A DNA stretch of 64,000 nt from Phycisphaerales bacterium (GCA_029260345.1 JAJDDK010000005.1:620001-684000); one strand, 5' to 3'. Counted from the first letter of the stretch, positions 41,784 through 50,453 are shown. Program-made: numbers and translations. The notes: generated by a model not told the origin, from the letters alone.

Positions 41784-42422
41784 ATGCGATCAGTCTTGAT
41801 TCTTGGGGCCGCGTTCGCGATCACAAGTCCCGCGCTCGCCCAGTCCAACATCAGCCCGACGAATAAACATGCGTGGGGCGAGAACATTGGCTGGACGAAC
41901 TGGCGCGACGGCAACGGCGGAACGCAGGGCGCGGTGATTGGGATTCGGTTCGCTTCGGGTTTTATCTGGAGCGAGAACGTGGGCTGGATCAATCTCGGGG
42001 ACGGCACACCCGTCAACGGGACCAACTACAGCAATGCAAACGGCGCTGATTCGGGCGTGAATGTGCTTCCCAGCGGATTCCTGAGCGGATTCGCATGGGG
42101 TGAGAACATCGGCTGGGTGAATTTCGGCACGCAGCCATCAATCGGCGCCAATGGCGCTCGTGTCGATGGCGGCCGGCTCGCCGGTTTTGCGTGGTCGGAA
42201 AACGCCGGGTGGATCAATCTGGATTCCGCGGTCAGTGGGAAGTTTGTCGGATTGAACTGCGCGGCGGACTTCAACAACGACGGGGTGGTGAACGGAGCTG
42301 ACCTTGCGACGCTGCTCGCAAACTGGTTGGCGCCGGGCGGGCTGCCGGACCTCAACGGGGACGGCGTGGTCAATGGCGCTGACCTCGCGCAGCTGCTCGC
42401 CAATTGGGGAGTGTGTCCGTAA
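41784..42422 (+). CDS. Secreted WxENxGW-repeat protein with C-terminal dockerin-like repeats (cassette copy 1)
   Basis: 212 residues, AAAGGAG upstream of the ATG. Signal peptide (ILGAAFAITSPALAQ), then four W-[GS]-E-N-x-G-W motifs (WGENIGW, WSENVGW, WGENIGW, WSENAGW), each followed by T/I/V-N. A cysteine-bounded tail has two calcium-binding motifs, DFNNDGVVNGADLATLLANW and DLNGDGVVNGADLAQLLANW, matching the type I dockerin loop D-x-N-x-D-G. These repeats are common on planctomycete secreted proteins, likely for surface anchoring or sorting. The product of 44238-44876 is nearly the same. Confidence 0.85.
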   Translation: MRSVLILGAAFAITSPALAQSNISPTNKHAWGENIGWTNWRDGNGGTQGAVIGIRFASGFIWSENVGWINLGDGTPVNGTNYSNANGADSGVNVLPSGFLSGFAWGENIGWVNFGTQPSIGANGARVDGGRLAGFAWSENAGWINLDSAVSGKFVGLNCAADFNNDGVVNGADLATLLANWLAPGGLPDLNGDGVVNGADLAQLLANWGVCP

Positions 42423-42487
42423 ACGGTCGGGAGAGAGAGAAGAGGTCGGGAGAGAGACAACGCGAGCAATTGCGTTGGGAGTTGAAT

Positions 42488-42530
42488 GAACGCCGCGCGT
42501 CCGAAGGGACATGCGGCGTTCGTTCGCTTT
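42488..42530 (+). terminator. Intrinsic terminator after cassette copy 1
   Basis: A 9-bp perfect stem (GAACGCCGC, 42488-42496; GCGGCGTTC, 42513-42521), with a 16-base loop, is followed by GTTCGCTTTTG. It lies 66 bases after the stop codon. The T-tract is interrupted, so termination strength is uncertain. Confidence 0.6.
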
Positions 42531-42851
42531 TGATGAGGTGACAAGCGTGCAATGAGTTCATGCAAGACGCTGACTTGTCCCGCAGGTCCGCCGCAGAGCC
42601 TCTGAGTGTTCGAATTCGCTTGCGAAGCGTGCATGTCTCACGAGGGATGGCAGTTTCTTGGAATAGTCCGCCCGATTGAGGCGCCGGCGTCGTTCACCTT
42701 CGCAGGAGCGCTGGGACTCGCCGCGCGGACTGTGTGTTTGTCCGGACGCGTGGCCACGGCATGGGGTTTCTTCGCCAGTCGCAGCGAGGGTCGTTGCGGT
42801 GTTGCAAAGAGAGGGCTTCGAGGGGCCCGAGAGATCAACAGAGGGGTTTCT
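42531..42851. other. Leader region of cassette copy 2
   Basis: About 320 bp between the terminator and the second beta-helix gene. An open frame runs in phase with the gene back to 42606, but only from 42852 is there a signal peptide and a ribosome site. No promoter hexamers are convincing. Confidence 0.4.
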
Positions 42852-44192
42852 ATGAAAACGTTCGCTATCGTCGCGTCCGCCGGTTGCCTGTGTGCTGTTT
42901 CCGCCGTCACCAGCGCTGAGCCGCTGAATCCGCCGGCGGGTCCGGTCGCCGGAACCGGCGCCACGCAGATATTCCAGCTTCCATTCACAATTACTCAGCC
43001 GGGTTCGTATCGCCTGGCTCGTGATGTCACGTCGCCCGGCGGCAATGGCATCACGATCACCGCGAGCAATGTGACGCTCGATCTCGGCGGCCACACGATG
43101 AATGGCAGCGGCGACGGCGTTGAAGGCATTTTGTTGAGTGGCAATCTCGAAGGCGTCACGATTCAGAACGGAACGATCACGAACTGGGTCAATGCCGCAA
43201 TCTTTGATGGGTTCAGCGCGGACACTGGTGTGGTCGTGCGTGAGATTCGCGCCACGAATTTGGGTCTTGAGGGCATCCGACTGAGTGCCTCTGACGCGCT
43301 CATTATTGAATGTGTGGTGACGAACGCGGTTGGTCCCGGCGCTTTCGGCGCCGCGCCCGAGGGCGGTGCTTTGTCCGGCCAGGGGATTTGGGTTGGCAAC
43401 AACAGTCGCATCATTGACTGCAAGGTCGTCAACGCCGGCGATGAGGGCATTCTCGCCGGCATCAACGCGGTCATCACAGGCTGCATCGTCGATGGCGCGA
43501 CGTTTCTCGAAGGGGCTGCCGGCATCGCCGCCGGCAACAACGCCATCATCGAGAATTGCGTCGTGACGAATAGCTCGTCAGGCGGATTCGCGGTTGGTCA
43601 GGAGTCGAACCTCAGCAACTGCACGGCGACGAACAACTTCGGAGTCGTTGCGGTCTCCGGCGGTACGGTGGATCGCCGCACCGGTGAGATCGTTCCGCTG
43701 TATGAGCCAGCGCCGTCGACGATTGATGCGCGCACGGGTCAGCCGATCATGGATGTTTCCTATGCGCTATTGACGGCAGAAGGCGGGGGCGCTGCGGAAG
43801 GCTTTGTGGTCGGCGATGGCAGTCGCATCAAGAATTGCATCGCGGACAGTAATTCCGGAACCGGATTCTTTCTGTCGAACGAGAGCTATATCACGGAGTG
43901 CGTCTCGAACGCCAATGGCGTCGATGGCATCCGCGTCGCTGATGACAACGTGGTCAATGACAATCGCGCCTCCTCGAACAGTGGCAATGGCTTCGTGATC
44001 GGCAGCAACGGCAATCATGTTGAAGGAAATTATGCCTCCGACAACTCCGCCGATGGGTTCCAGATTAATGACAGCTTCGTCGTCTTCATTCGCAACCACG
44101 TGGAACTCGACAACATCAATAATGTCAACGGCGCACCACTCGTTGGCCCGATCAACGATTTGACCAGCCCGAGCTCAAACTGGTCTCAGTGA
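42852..44192 (+). CDS. Secreted right-handed parallel beta-helix protein (cassette copy 2)
   Basis: 446 residues. Signal peptide (IVASAGCLCAVSAVTSA), then PLNPPAGPVAG...TITQPGSYRLARDV, matching copy 1. Beta-helix rungs follow (GITITASNVTLDLGGHTMNG, GIWVGNNSRIIDCKVVNAGDEGI, GNNAIIENCVVTNSS, NYASDNSADGFQINDSF). An insertion with acidic, less repetitive sequence (RRTGEIVPLYEPAPSTIDARTGQPIMDVSYALL) corresponds to RNPRTGEVVEIHSLALLEP in copy 1, so the pair shares a non-helix domain too. Substrate unknown. Confidence 0.85.
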   Translation: MKTFAIVASAGCLCAVSAVTSAEPLNPPAGPVAGTGATQIFQLPFTITQPGSYRLARDVTSPGGNGITITASNVTLDLGGHTMNGSGDGVEGILLSGNLEGVTIQNGTITNWVNAAIFDGFSADTGVVVREIRATNLGLEGIRLSASDALIIECVVTNAVGPGAFGAAPEGGALSGQGIWVGNNSRIIDCKVVNAGDEGILAGINAVITGCIVDGATFLEGAAGIAAGNNAIIENCVVTNSSSGGFAVGQESNLSNCTATNNFGVVAVSGGTVDRRTGEIVPLYEPAPSTIDARTGQPIMDVSYALLTAEGGGAAEGFVVGDGSRIKNCIADSNSGTGFFLSNESYITECVSNANGVDGIRVADDNVVNDNRASSNSGNGFVIGSNGNHVEGNYASDNSADGFQINDSFVVFIRNHVELDNINNVNGAPLVGPINDLTSPSSNWSQ

Positions 44193-44237
44193 TTGATTTT
44201 TCCCTCTGAATCTGCACAATTAGAAAAGGAGATTCTC

Positions 44238-44876
44238 ATGAAATCGATCCTGACCATCGCGGCGGTGCTTGCCGTCGCGGCCCCGAGCCTTGCCCAGTCC
44301 AACATCGACCCCGTCGACAAACGCGCCTGGGGTGAGAACATCGGCTGGACGAACTGGCGCGATGCGAACAATGGCGCCCAAGGCGTCGTGATCGGCACTC
44401 GTTTCGCTTCGGGGTTTGTCTGGGGCGAGAACGTTGGCTGGATCAATCTCGGCGACGGGACGCCCTCCAACGGGACGGCCTACAGCAACGTGAATGGCGC
44501 CGATTCCGGTGTGAACGTTCTCCCCAACGGTTTCCTGCAAGGATTCGCGTGGGGCGAGAACATCGGCTGGGTGAACTTCGGCACGCAGCCGTTCGTTGGG
44601 AATGACGGCGCTCGCGTTGAGGGCGGCCGATTGACAGGCTTCGCCTGGGCGGAGAACGTCGGCTGGATCAATCTTGATTCCGCCGAGAGCGGCAAGTTTG
44701 TCGGACTGAACTGCCTGGCGGACTTCAACAACGACGGCATCGTGAACGGCGCCGACCTCGCAACGCTGCTTGCGAATTGGCTCGCTCCCGGCGGTCTGCC
44801 GGACCTGAATGGCGACGGCGTTGTGAACGGCGCCGATCTGGCGCAACTGCTCGCCAATTGGGGGCCATGCCCGTAA
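44238..44876 (+). CDS. Secreted WxENxGW-repeat protein with C-terminal dockerin-like repeats (cassette copy 2)
   Basis: 212 residues, exactly the length of the copy 1 product, and by eye about four-fifths identical to it, including the terminal DFNNDG and DLNGDG repeats. Signal peptide (LTIAAVLAVAAPSLAQ) and AAAAGGAG upstream of the ATG. Four WxENxGW motifs in the same places. The gene lies 45 bp after the second beta-helix gene, as copy 1 does (67 bp), so this is a tandem duplication of a two-gene unit. A good terminator follows. Confidence 0.85.
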   Translation: MKSILTIAAVLAVAAPSLAQSNIDPVDKRAWGENIGWTNWRDANNGAQGVVIGTRFASGFVWGENVGWINLGDGTPSNGTAYSNVNGADSGVNVLPNGFLQGFAWGENIGWVNFGTQPFVGNDGARVEGGRLTGFAWAENVGWINLDSAESGKFVGLNCLADFNNDGIVNGADLATLLANWLAPGGLPDLNGDGVVNGADLAQLLANWGPCP

Positions 44877-44910
44877 GGGCGACGTTTCGAAGTCTTTGAG
44901 CGTTCAATTC

Positions 44911-44950
44911 CAAGACCTCCGCATGAATTTCCTGCGGGGGTCTTGTTTCA
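44911..44950 (+). terminator. Intrinsic terminator after cassette copy 2
   Basis: CAAGACCTCCGCA (44911-44923) pairs with TGCGGGGGTCTTG (44933-44945), a 13-bp stem with one T-G wobble and a 9-base loop, followed by TTTCATT. Strong candidate terminator between the cassette and the sigma factor gene. Confidence 0.8.
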
Positions 44951-44988
44951 TTCTGACTCTGGCGCCATCAAAGGCGTAGGATCGGTTC

Positions 44989-45798
44989 ATGGGCAATGGA
45001 AACGCACTCGCTGAACTTTCCGCCGCGGAAGCGGTGCCGCAACTTGTCGAGCAGTACGGTGATCGCATGTACGCGCTGGCGCGGCGGATGAGCGCTTCAG
45101 AGGCGGATGCGCACGATCTGGTGCAGGAGACCTTTCTTCGCGCGTTTGAGAAGTGGGACCAGTTCGAAGGCCGCGCTGATCCGGGAACGTGGCTGCACAC
45201 GATTCTGGTGCGGCTGTTTTCGAAGTCGCTGAAGAAGAAGCAGACGCGAGCCGCGCACGGCTCGATGGTGCCCTTTGGTGATCGGGTGCTTGATTTGCCC
45301 GGTGATGGCGACAGCCCGCTTGAAGGTCAGATTCGAGCGGAGGCAAAAGAAGTGGTCGATGAAGCGATTTCGCAGTTGCCGGTCGAGATGCGCATTCCGC
45401 TAGTGCTGCGTGAGATTGCGGAACTGCCCTACAGCGACGTCGCGGCAATTCTCGGTTTGAAGGAGCCGACGGTGCGCACGCGCGTGCATCGGGGGCGACT
45501 CTTGCTTCGAGAAGCGATGTTGGAAGGGTTGCCAACCAAAAAAGCGCCTCCCGCGACGGCAAGCAAGAAGTTGTGCATGGATTTGCTGGCGGCGAAGCAG
45601 GCAGCGTTTGACAACGGCGTTGCATTCCCGGTCGCTGATGAATGGTGCGAGCGCTGCAAACTGGTGTTTCGTGATCTCGATGTGACCGCGTCGTTGTGTC
45701 ATTCGCTCGGTGAGGCAGAGCTTCCAGAGGATCTCAAGGCAGAAGTCATGATGGCTGCCGCGAAGAATGGCGCCAAAGAGAATTCCTCAAAACACTGA
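44989..45798 (+). CDS. ECF-type RNA polymerase sigma factor with extra C-terminal Cys domain
   Basis: 269 residues; core ECF factors have about 190. Region 2 spans about residues 20-80 (AHDLVQETFLRAFEKWDQFEGRADPGTWLHTI) and region 4 about 125-180 (LPVEMRIPLVLREIAELPYSDVAAILGLKEPTVRTRVHRGR). Residues 180-269 add a domain with Cys196, Cys220, Cys223 and Cys237 (WCERC), which may bind zinc like an anti-sigma ZAS domain. It follows the beta-helix cassette and a terminator and precedes the YeeE pair; no separate anti-sigma gene is seen. Confidence 0.88.
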   Translation: MGNGNALAELSAAEAVPQLVEQYGDRMYALARRMSASEADAHDLVQETFLRAFEKWDQFEGRADPGTWLHTILVRLFSKSLKKKQTRAAHGSMVPFGDRVLDLPGDGDSPLEGQIRAEAKEVVDEAISQLPVEMRIPLVLREIAELPYSDVAAILGLKEPTVRTRVHRGRLLLREAMLEGLPTKKAPPATASKKLCMDLLAAKQAAFDNGVAFPVADEWCERCKLVFRDLDVTASLCHSLGEAELPEDLKAEVMMAAAKNGAKENSSKH

Positions 45799-45900
45799 AA
45801 CAGACGCCAACCGGCGGACCTCTAATTGTGTGGATGAGGCTTTCGCTGTCCGGGCGTGATGGGCGCCTGGTGGTGGAGGCGCCGCCACAGGAGAAATCAC

Positions 45901-46446
45901 ATGAAGAACCCGGCGAAAATCGGGCGCTGGTCACCGTATGTGGTCGGGGTGGGGATCGGTGCGCTGTCGTGGATCACATTCGGATTGATGGACAAAGCGC
46001 TGGGCGTTTCGACGAGTTTCGTCGGAACGGCTGGCGCCATCGAAAGCCTCGTGGCGGCTGACCATGTCCAAGACAATGCGTATTTTGCGAAGTATCTGGT
46101 TGGCTCGCCGCTGATCAACTGGCAATTCGCACTGGTGATCGCGCTGGCGATTGGCGCTTTTGTTGCGGGGTGGCTGGGGAGAAGCCGCCAGAGCCGCGCT
46201 GTTCCTGAAGTATGGGAAGCGCGGTTCGGCTCAAGCAAGGCGAAGCGATTCGCGTTCGCATTCCTTGGCGGCGCCATCCTGCTTTTCGGCGCGCGCATGG
46301 CCGGTGGATGCACAAGCGGGCATGGAATTTCGGGCGGCTTGCAACTCGCTGTTTCAAGCTGGGTGTTTCTGATCGCGATGTTCGCGTCAGGCGTCGCTGC
46401 GGCGATGCTGATCTACCGCACGGGCAAGGGGGCGTCCCATGTTTGA
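45901..46446 (+). CDS. YeeE/YedE family transporter, N-terminal half
   Basis: 181 residues from the ATG at 45901 (AGGAGAAAT upstream). Four or five helices with the family signature GARMAGGCTSGHGISGG near residues 133-149, the conserved cysteine being part of a thiosulfate/sulfur uptake path in characterised YeeE (TsuA). The second half is encoded by the next gene, which starts inside this one (8-bp overlap). Here the usual 350-residue protein is split in two. Confidence 0.88.
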   Translation: MKNPAKIGRWSPYVVGVGIGALSWITFGLMDKALGVSTSFVGTAGAIESLVAADHVQDNAYFAKYLVGSPLINWQFALVIALAIGAFVAGWLGRSRQSRAVPEVWEARFGSSKAKRFAFAFLGGAILLFGARMAGGCTSGHGISGGLQLAVSSWVFLIAMFASGVAAAMLIYRTGKGASHV

Positions 46447-47026
46447 CACACCGATTTTCGACACACCGATGCAATTGTTCATGGGCGCCATCGCCGGATT
46501 CATCTTCGGATTCCTGCTTCAGAAGGGTGGCGTGACGCGATTCAACGTGATCGTCAACCAGTTTCTGCTGCGCGACTTCACGGTGGCGAAGGTGATGGGC
46601 ACAGCGATCGTCGTGGGCGGCGTCGGCATCTACGCGATGCTCCAGCTCGGCTGGATTGATGCGCTGCACGTGAAGGCGGCGCATCTGCTTGGCAACGCAG
46701 CTGGCGGCGTGATCTTCGGTTTTGGCATGGCGCTTCTGGGTTACTGCCCGGGAACGGCGATCGGCGCTGCGGCGGACGGCGCCAAGGACGCGTGGTTCGG
46801 CATACTCGGCGGGTTGTTCGGCGCCGCAATTTATGCGGAAGCGAGTCCGTGGATCAACGCCAACATCATGACGATCGGGGCGCTCGGCAAAGAGACGATT
46901 TCCACTGAGACCGGTCTTTCTCCGTGGTGGTTCATGGTCGGGCTGGCGATTCTCGCCGCCGGAGGATTCTGGGCGCTTGAGCGATGGGAGCATGGGCGCG
47001 CTGCGCGCCAATCACTCGCGATCTAA
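46439..47026 (+). CDS. YeeE/YedE family transporter, C-terminal half
   Basis: 195 residues. Helices with FGFLLQKGGVTRFNVIVNQFLLRD and the second family signature FGMALLGYCPGTAIGAAADG, holding the second conserved cysteine. Partner of the preceding gene; both have short hydrophilic links. Ends 22 bp before the convergent nitrilase gene. A small sulfur-carrier (TusA/YeeD) gene usually paired with YeeE is not seen. Confidence 0.88.
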   Translation: MFDTPIFDTPMQLFMGAIAGFIFGFLLQKGGVTRFNVIVNQFLLRDFTVAKVMGTAIVVGGVGIYAMLQLGWIDALHVKAAHLLGNAAGGVIFGFGMALLGYCPGTAIGAAADGAKDAWFGILGGLFGAAIYAEASPWINANIMTIGALGKETISTETGLSPWWFMVGLAILAAGGFWALERWEHGRAARQSLAI

Positions 47027-47047
47027 TCGAACAACATTCTTCGCAAA

Positions 47048-47890
47048 TCACACGCGCGCCGGGCTCGGCTTCTCAAGCCGGGCCCATGCTTTTGCGTAGA
47101 GATCGCTGCGCACCGACAGATAGCCGGGATAGTCAATGCGGGCTTTCTCGACCGCTTTGCGCTCAAGCGAGACGACACCGACGGGGTCGGTTGTTTCGAG
47201 CAGCACTTGGCCATTGGGCGCGACGGCAATGGACGGGCCAGCCATGAGCACGCCGTCCTCGGGCGCGGGGCGGTTCACGCTCAACACGTACAAGCCGCTG
47301 GTGAGCGCGTTGGCGATAAAGACCGGGCGCCACTTTTGGTACGTGATTGCTTCCGTCGCGCGCGGCGCCACGACGGCCAGCGCGCCCTGGGCGCCGAGCA
47401 GGTGGCAGCCTTCCGGGCGATTGATGTCCGAACAGATCTGTATGCCGAACGGGAAACCGAGCTGATCAAACGGGCGCGGCGCCTCGATGCCTGGGTCGTA
47501 GTGATAAATCTCCCAGAATCCCGGCTCATCGGGAATGTGCAGTTTGCAATACGTGCCGTGGAAAGCGCCCTTGGAATCGAAGAAGAGCGCGGTGTTGTAG
47601 CGTGCGCCGGTGTCTGGTGACTTCACGATGGCGCCGCCGACGACGGCGATGCCGACTTGTTTCGCACAGCGGGCAAGCATCTGATGGCGCGGGCCTTCCG
47701 GCGCTTCGGCGTCCTCGTCGCGCGCATTCTTGGTCGAAGGCGCCCACGGGTTTAGTGGGATCTCCGGCAGGACGGCAAGCTCGGCGCCCAGCGATTTGGC
47801 CTCGGAAAGGCGATCGCGCAGACGCGGCTCGTGAGAGGCGTCCGGGAAGACGTCGCTGATCAGCGCCACAGAGAGTTTTTCCTTGCTCAT
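47048..47890 (-). CDS. Carbon-nitrogen hydrolase (nitrilase superfamily)
   Basis: 280 residues, the length of N-carbamoylputrescine amidase-like enzymes. Triad visible: Glu43 in LPEIPL, Lys116 in YCKLHIPDE and Cys153 in IQICSDINRPE. The region before it (GFWEIYHYDPG) resembles amidases that act on linear amides. The exact substrate cannot be told. Convergent with the YeeE pair and divergent from pilT. Confidence 0.9.
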   Translation of the reverse strand: MSKEKLSVALISDVFPDASHEPRLRDRLSEAKSLGAELAVLPEIPLNPWAPSTKNARDEDAEAPEGPRHQMLARCAKQVGIAVVGGAIVKSPDTGARYNTALFFDSKGAFHGTYCKLHIPDEPGFWEIYHYDPGIEAPRPFDQLGFPFGIQICSDINRPEGCHLLGAQGALAVVAPRATEAITYQKWRPVFIANALTSGLYVLSVNRPAPEDGVLMAGPSIAVAPNGQVLLETTDPVGVVSLERKAVEKARIDYPGYLSVRSDLYAKAWARLEKPSPARV

Positions 47891-48074
47891 AGGGATGAAA
47901 GAGTAGCCACCGCGCGGTCTATGCGTGCATCGGCGGGCTCGGAATCGGGGCGGAACTGTTGCCTGGGGTTCAGGATTTGTTCGTGACGGCGCCGCAAGAG
48001 CGTGATAGGCTCGACTTGGCGGGCCGCGCCCTTGTGAGGGCTGTCATGGCGGCGTGCCGGAAAGGGCGTCCTCT

Positions 48075-49301
48075 ATGGCCCATTACATCTCCATTAAGCA
48101 GCTCCTGTTCAACATGGGGCAGTACGGCGCCTCCGACCTTCACATCAAGGTTGGGCTGCCGCCGACGTTCCGCATCAACGGCCGGCTGAAGCCACTTGGC
48201 CTGCCGCCGCTGACGCCGGGCGATGCGGAAAAGCTGTTGATGGAGATCATTCCGGAAACGCTCAAGAAGAAGTTTGAAGAGAAAGGTGACATCGACTTTT
48301 CGACGTTCCTCGATACGAAGACCATTATTGCCAAGAGCAAGGGATTGCACCTTGACGAGGGTGAGAATGGTCAGCCTGAAGAGGACCCTACGGCCGGCGC
48401 CAGTTCTGTCGATCGGTTCCGTTGCAATGTGTATCGCGCCGGCGGCGGCATGCATGGCGCGATTCGACGCATTAATCCGGACATCCCAACCTTTGATTCG
48501 CTGAAGCTGCCGCCGATCTATGACAAGATCGCGTCGGAGTCGCACGAAGGACTGGTGCTGGTGGTCGGCGTGACGGGGTCGGGTAAGTCCACCACGCTCG
48601 CGTGCATGCTGGAGCGCATCAATTCGGTGCGCTCGGAAAACATCATCACGATTGAAGACCCGGTGGAATTCCACTTCACGCCGAAGAAGTCGATCATCAG
48701 CCAGCGCGAGATCGGGATTGATGTGCCGTCGTACTCGGAAGCGTTGCGCTTTGTGGTGCGTCAGGACCCCGATGTGATTTTCATCGGCGAATTGCGCGAT
48801 CACGACACGGTGCTGGCGGCGATTCAGGCGGCGGAGACGGGCCACCTCGTGTTTGCGTCCATGCACACGGCGGACACGATGCAGGCGTTCAGCCGCATTA
48901 TTGAGTTCTTCCCGCAATCGGAGCGCGAATTCATTCGCTCGGCGCTGTCGAATTCCATTCAGGCGGTGTGCGCGCAGCGACTGCTGCCGGCGAACAAGGA
49001 TTCCACCGGCGGCTCGGGTGTGGTTCCCGCGACGGAAGTGTTGCTCGCGAACGCCGTCGTGCGCGAGACGATTCGCGAGGGCGAAGATGCGGACATCCCG
49101 GCGATCATCAATAGTTCAACTTCAGACGGGATGCGCAGCTTCACGAAGAGCCTTGCCGAACTCGTCGAAAAGGACTGGGTGACCATGGCGACGGCGATGG
49201 AGTACGCCCCGAACCGCGAGGCGCTTTCCAGCATTCTCAAGGGCGTCGAGGTCCGAGCGAGCACGCTCACCGGGCGGATCAAGTCCGGCGGGAAGCACTG
49301 A
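48075..49301 (+). CDS. pilT: Type IV pilus retraction ATPase PilT-like
   Basis: 408 residues. N-terminal PAS-like domain begins GASDLHIKVGLPPTFRINGRL, followed by the RecA-like ATPase with Walker A GVTGSGKST at 165-173, Asp box ITIEDPVEF, Walker B VIFIGELRD and His box ASMHTADT. The C-terminal retraction motif AVVRETIREG resembles the AIRNLIRE motif of PilT. An insertion of about 33 residues (residues 80-113) lies between the N-domain strands. No pilB, pilC or pilin genes are adjacent, so orphan position is notable. It may serve twitching or another secretion-pilus machine. Confidence 0.9.
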   Translation: MAHYISIKQLLFNMGQYGASDLHIKVGLPPTFRINGRLKPLGLPPLTPGDAEKLLMEIIPETLKKKFEEKGDIDFSTFLDTKTIIAKSKGLHLDEGENGQPEEDPTAGASSVDRFRCNVYRAGGGMHGAIRRINPDIPTFDSLKLPPIYDKIASESHEGLVLVVGVTGSGKSTTLACMLERINSVRSENIITIEDPVEFHFTPKKSIISQREIGIDVPSYSEALRFVVRQDPDVIFIGELRDHDTVLAAIQAAETGHLVFASMHTADTMQAFSRIIEFFPQSEREFIRSALSNSIQAVCAQRLLPANKDSTGGSGVVPATEVLLANAVVRETIREGEDADIPAIINSSTSDGMRSFTKSLAELVEKDWVTMATAMEYAPNREALSSILKGVEVRASTLTGRIKSGGKH

Positions 49302-49302
49302 T

Positions 49303-50361
49303 TCAGAACGGATAGATCACAAACTCATCGTGCACTTCGATGTGCGGGTTGTTCTGCATCGCTTCCAAACCGGAGACGAGTTCGTCGAGGATGGCGGGCG
49401 CCAGTTCGAGCGGGTGTTCGTTCGGGTGCTGCGTTGAGCCAAGCTGAAACTGCTGGCCCGGCACGTTGGACATCTCGACATGTGTGCCGACGATCCATTC
49501 GATCGGATTGCTCACGACGAAGGTCTGAAGGCGCTGCATACTCGTGAAGTATTGCGAGAAGCTCGAGATATAGAGCCTTCCCGGATAAATCGAGTCGCCG
49601 GTGAGGAGCAGCCCCGTGGCTCGGTCATGAATCGCAATGTGCGCGGCCTGGTGACCGGGGATCGGGATGACGTCCACGATGCGATCGCCGAGGTCGTATT
49701 CGACGATCTGTGTCGGCCAGCTTGTAATCCCGAAGAAGGACGACACGGCGCTCGTGGAGAGGCCAACGACGGTGGTGTTGGGTTGGCCATTGAACTGGCT
49801 GTCGCCCGCTACATGATCGCCGTGGGCGTGACTGTGCCCGACGATGAGGTCAATGGTTTCCTTGTCGTTGTCGATCAGCCACTGGTCAATGACGTCGTAC
49901 ACCGCGTTTGCGATGGCGATGCCGCCGGCGCCGGTGTCTTCCATCAGCACTTTGTCTTCGCCGAAGAGCAGGTAGATGAAGGGCGCTTCGAAATTGGTGC
50001 AAAGTGACTGGCGCAGAATGAAGGTGTCGTCGTTGAACTGGTGTATTTGAATCGCGGGGTCGCCGCCGCAGTTTGTGCCGTCGATCCAGTGTTCGGGGAA
50101 TGAGCCGCACGCGCCGCCGGTGTCGCCCCACAAGGCAAGCAATGCAGCAAGGTCAATGCCATTGACGGCGCCGTCACCATTGAGGTCGGCCGGGCCGGAA
50201 TTGTTGTTCCACTGGGCGAGGATTCCGGCGAGGTCGGAACCGTTGACGACGCCATCGCCGTTGAGATCGGCGGGCGATTCGCATGCGGCGTGCGCTGGGG
50301 CGCCTGCCAGGAGGGCGACGCTGAATGCGGCGGTCAGAGCCATTCGAATCGATGAAATCAC
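49303..50361 (-). CDS. Secreted metallo-beta-lactamase-fold protein with N-terminal dockerin-like repeats
   Basis: 352 residues from the GTG at 50361 (GCGAGG upstream); an ATG at 50343 would start at MALTAAFSVALL. A signal peptide is followed at once by two DLNGDGVVNGSDLAGILAQW and DLNGDGAVNGIDLAALLALW repeats, then the hydrolase domain with HSHAHGDH (zinc ligands), IPGHQAAHIAI and LLTGDSIYPG. In other planctomycete proteins the repeats are at the C-terminus, so this order is unusual. Exported hydrolase of unknown substrate. Convergent to pilT. Confidence 0.85.
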   Translation of the reverse strand: MISSIRMALTAAFSVALLAGAPAHAACESPADLNGDGVVNGSDLAGILAQWNNNSGPADLNGDGAVNGIDLAALLALWGDTGGACGSFPEHWIDGTNCGGDPAIQIHQFNDDTFILRQSLCTNFEAPFIYLLFGEDKVLMEDTGAGGIAIANAVYDVIDQWLIDNDKETIDLIVGHSHAHGDHVAGDSQFNGQPNTTVVGLSTSAVSSFFGITSWPTQIVEYDLGDRIVDVIPIPGHQAAHIAIHDRATGLLLTGDSIYPGRLYISSFSQYFTSMQRLQTFVVSNPIEWIVGTHVEMSNVPGQQFQLGSTQHPNEHPLELAPAILDELVSGLEAMQNNPHIEVHDEFVIYPF

Positions 50362-50453
50362 ACGAAGCCTCGCTTTCGCAGTTCTGGTTGGTTTGAACGT
50401 ATCCGCGAGGAGTGATGAGCCGCAAGGATTGTGTCGAGAAATGCGGCTCAAAA

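Noticed and set aside
47970-48917. 315-codon open frame antisense to pilT
   Set aside because: pilT motifs are on the other strand; composition is that of a shadow frame.
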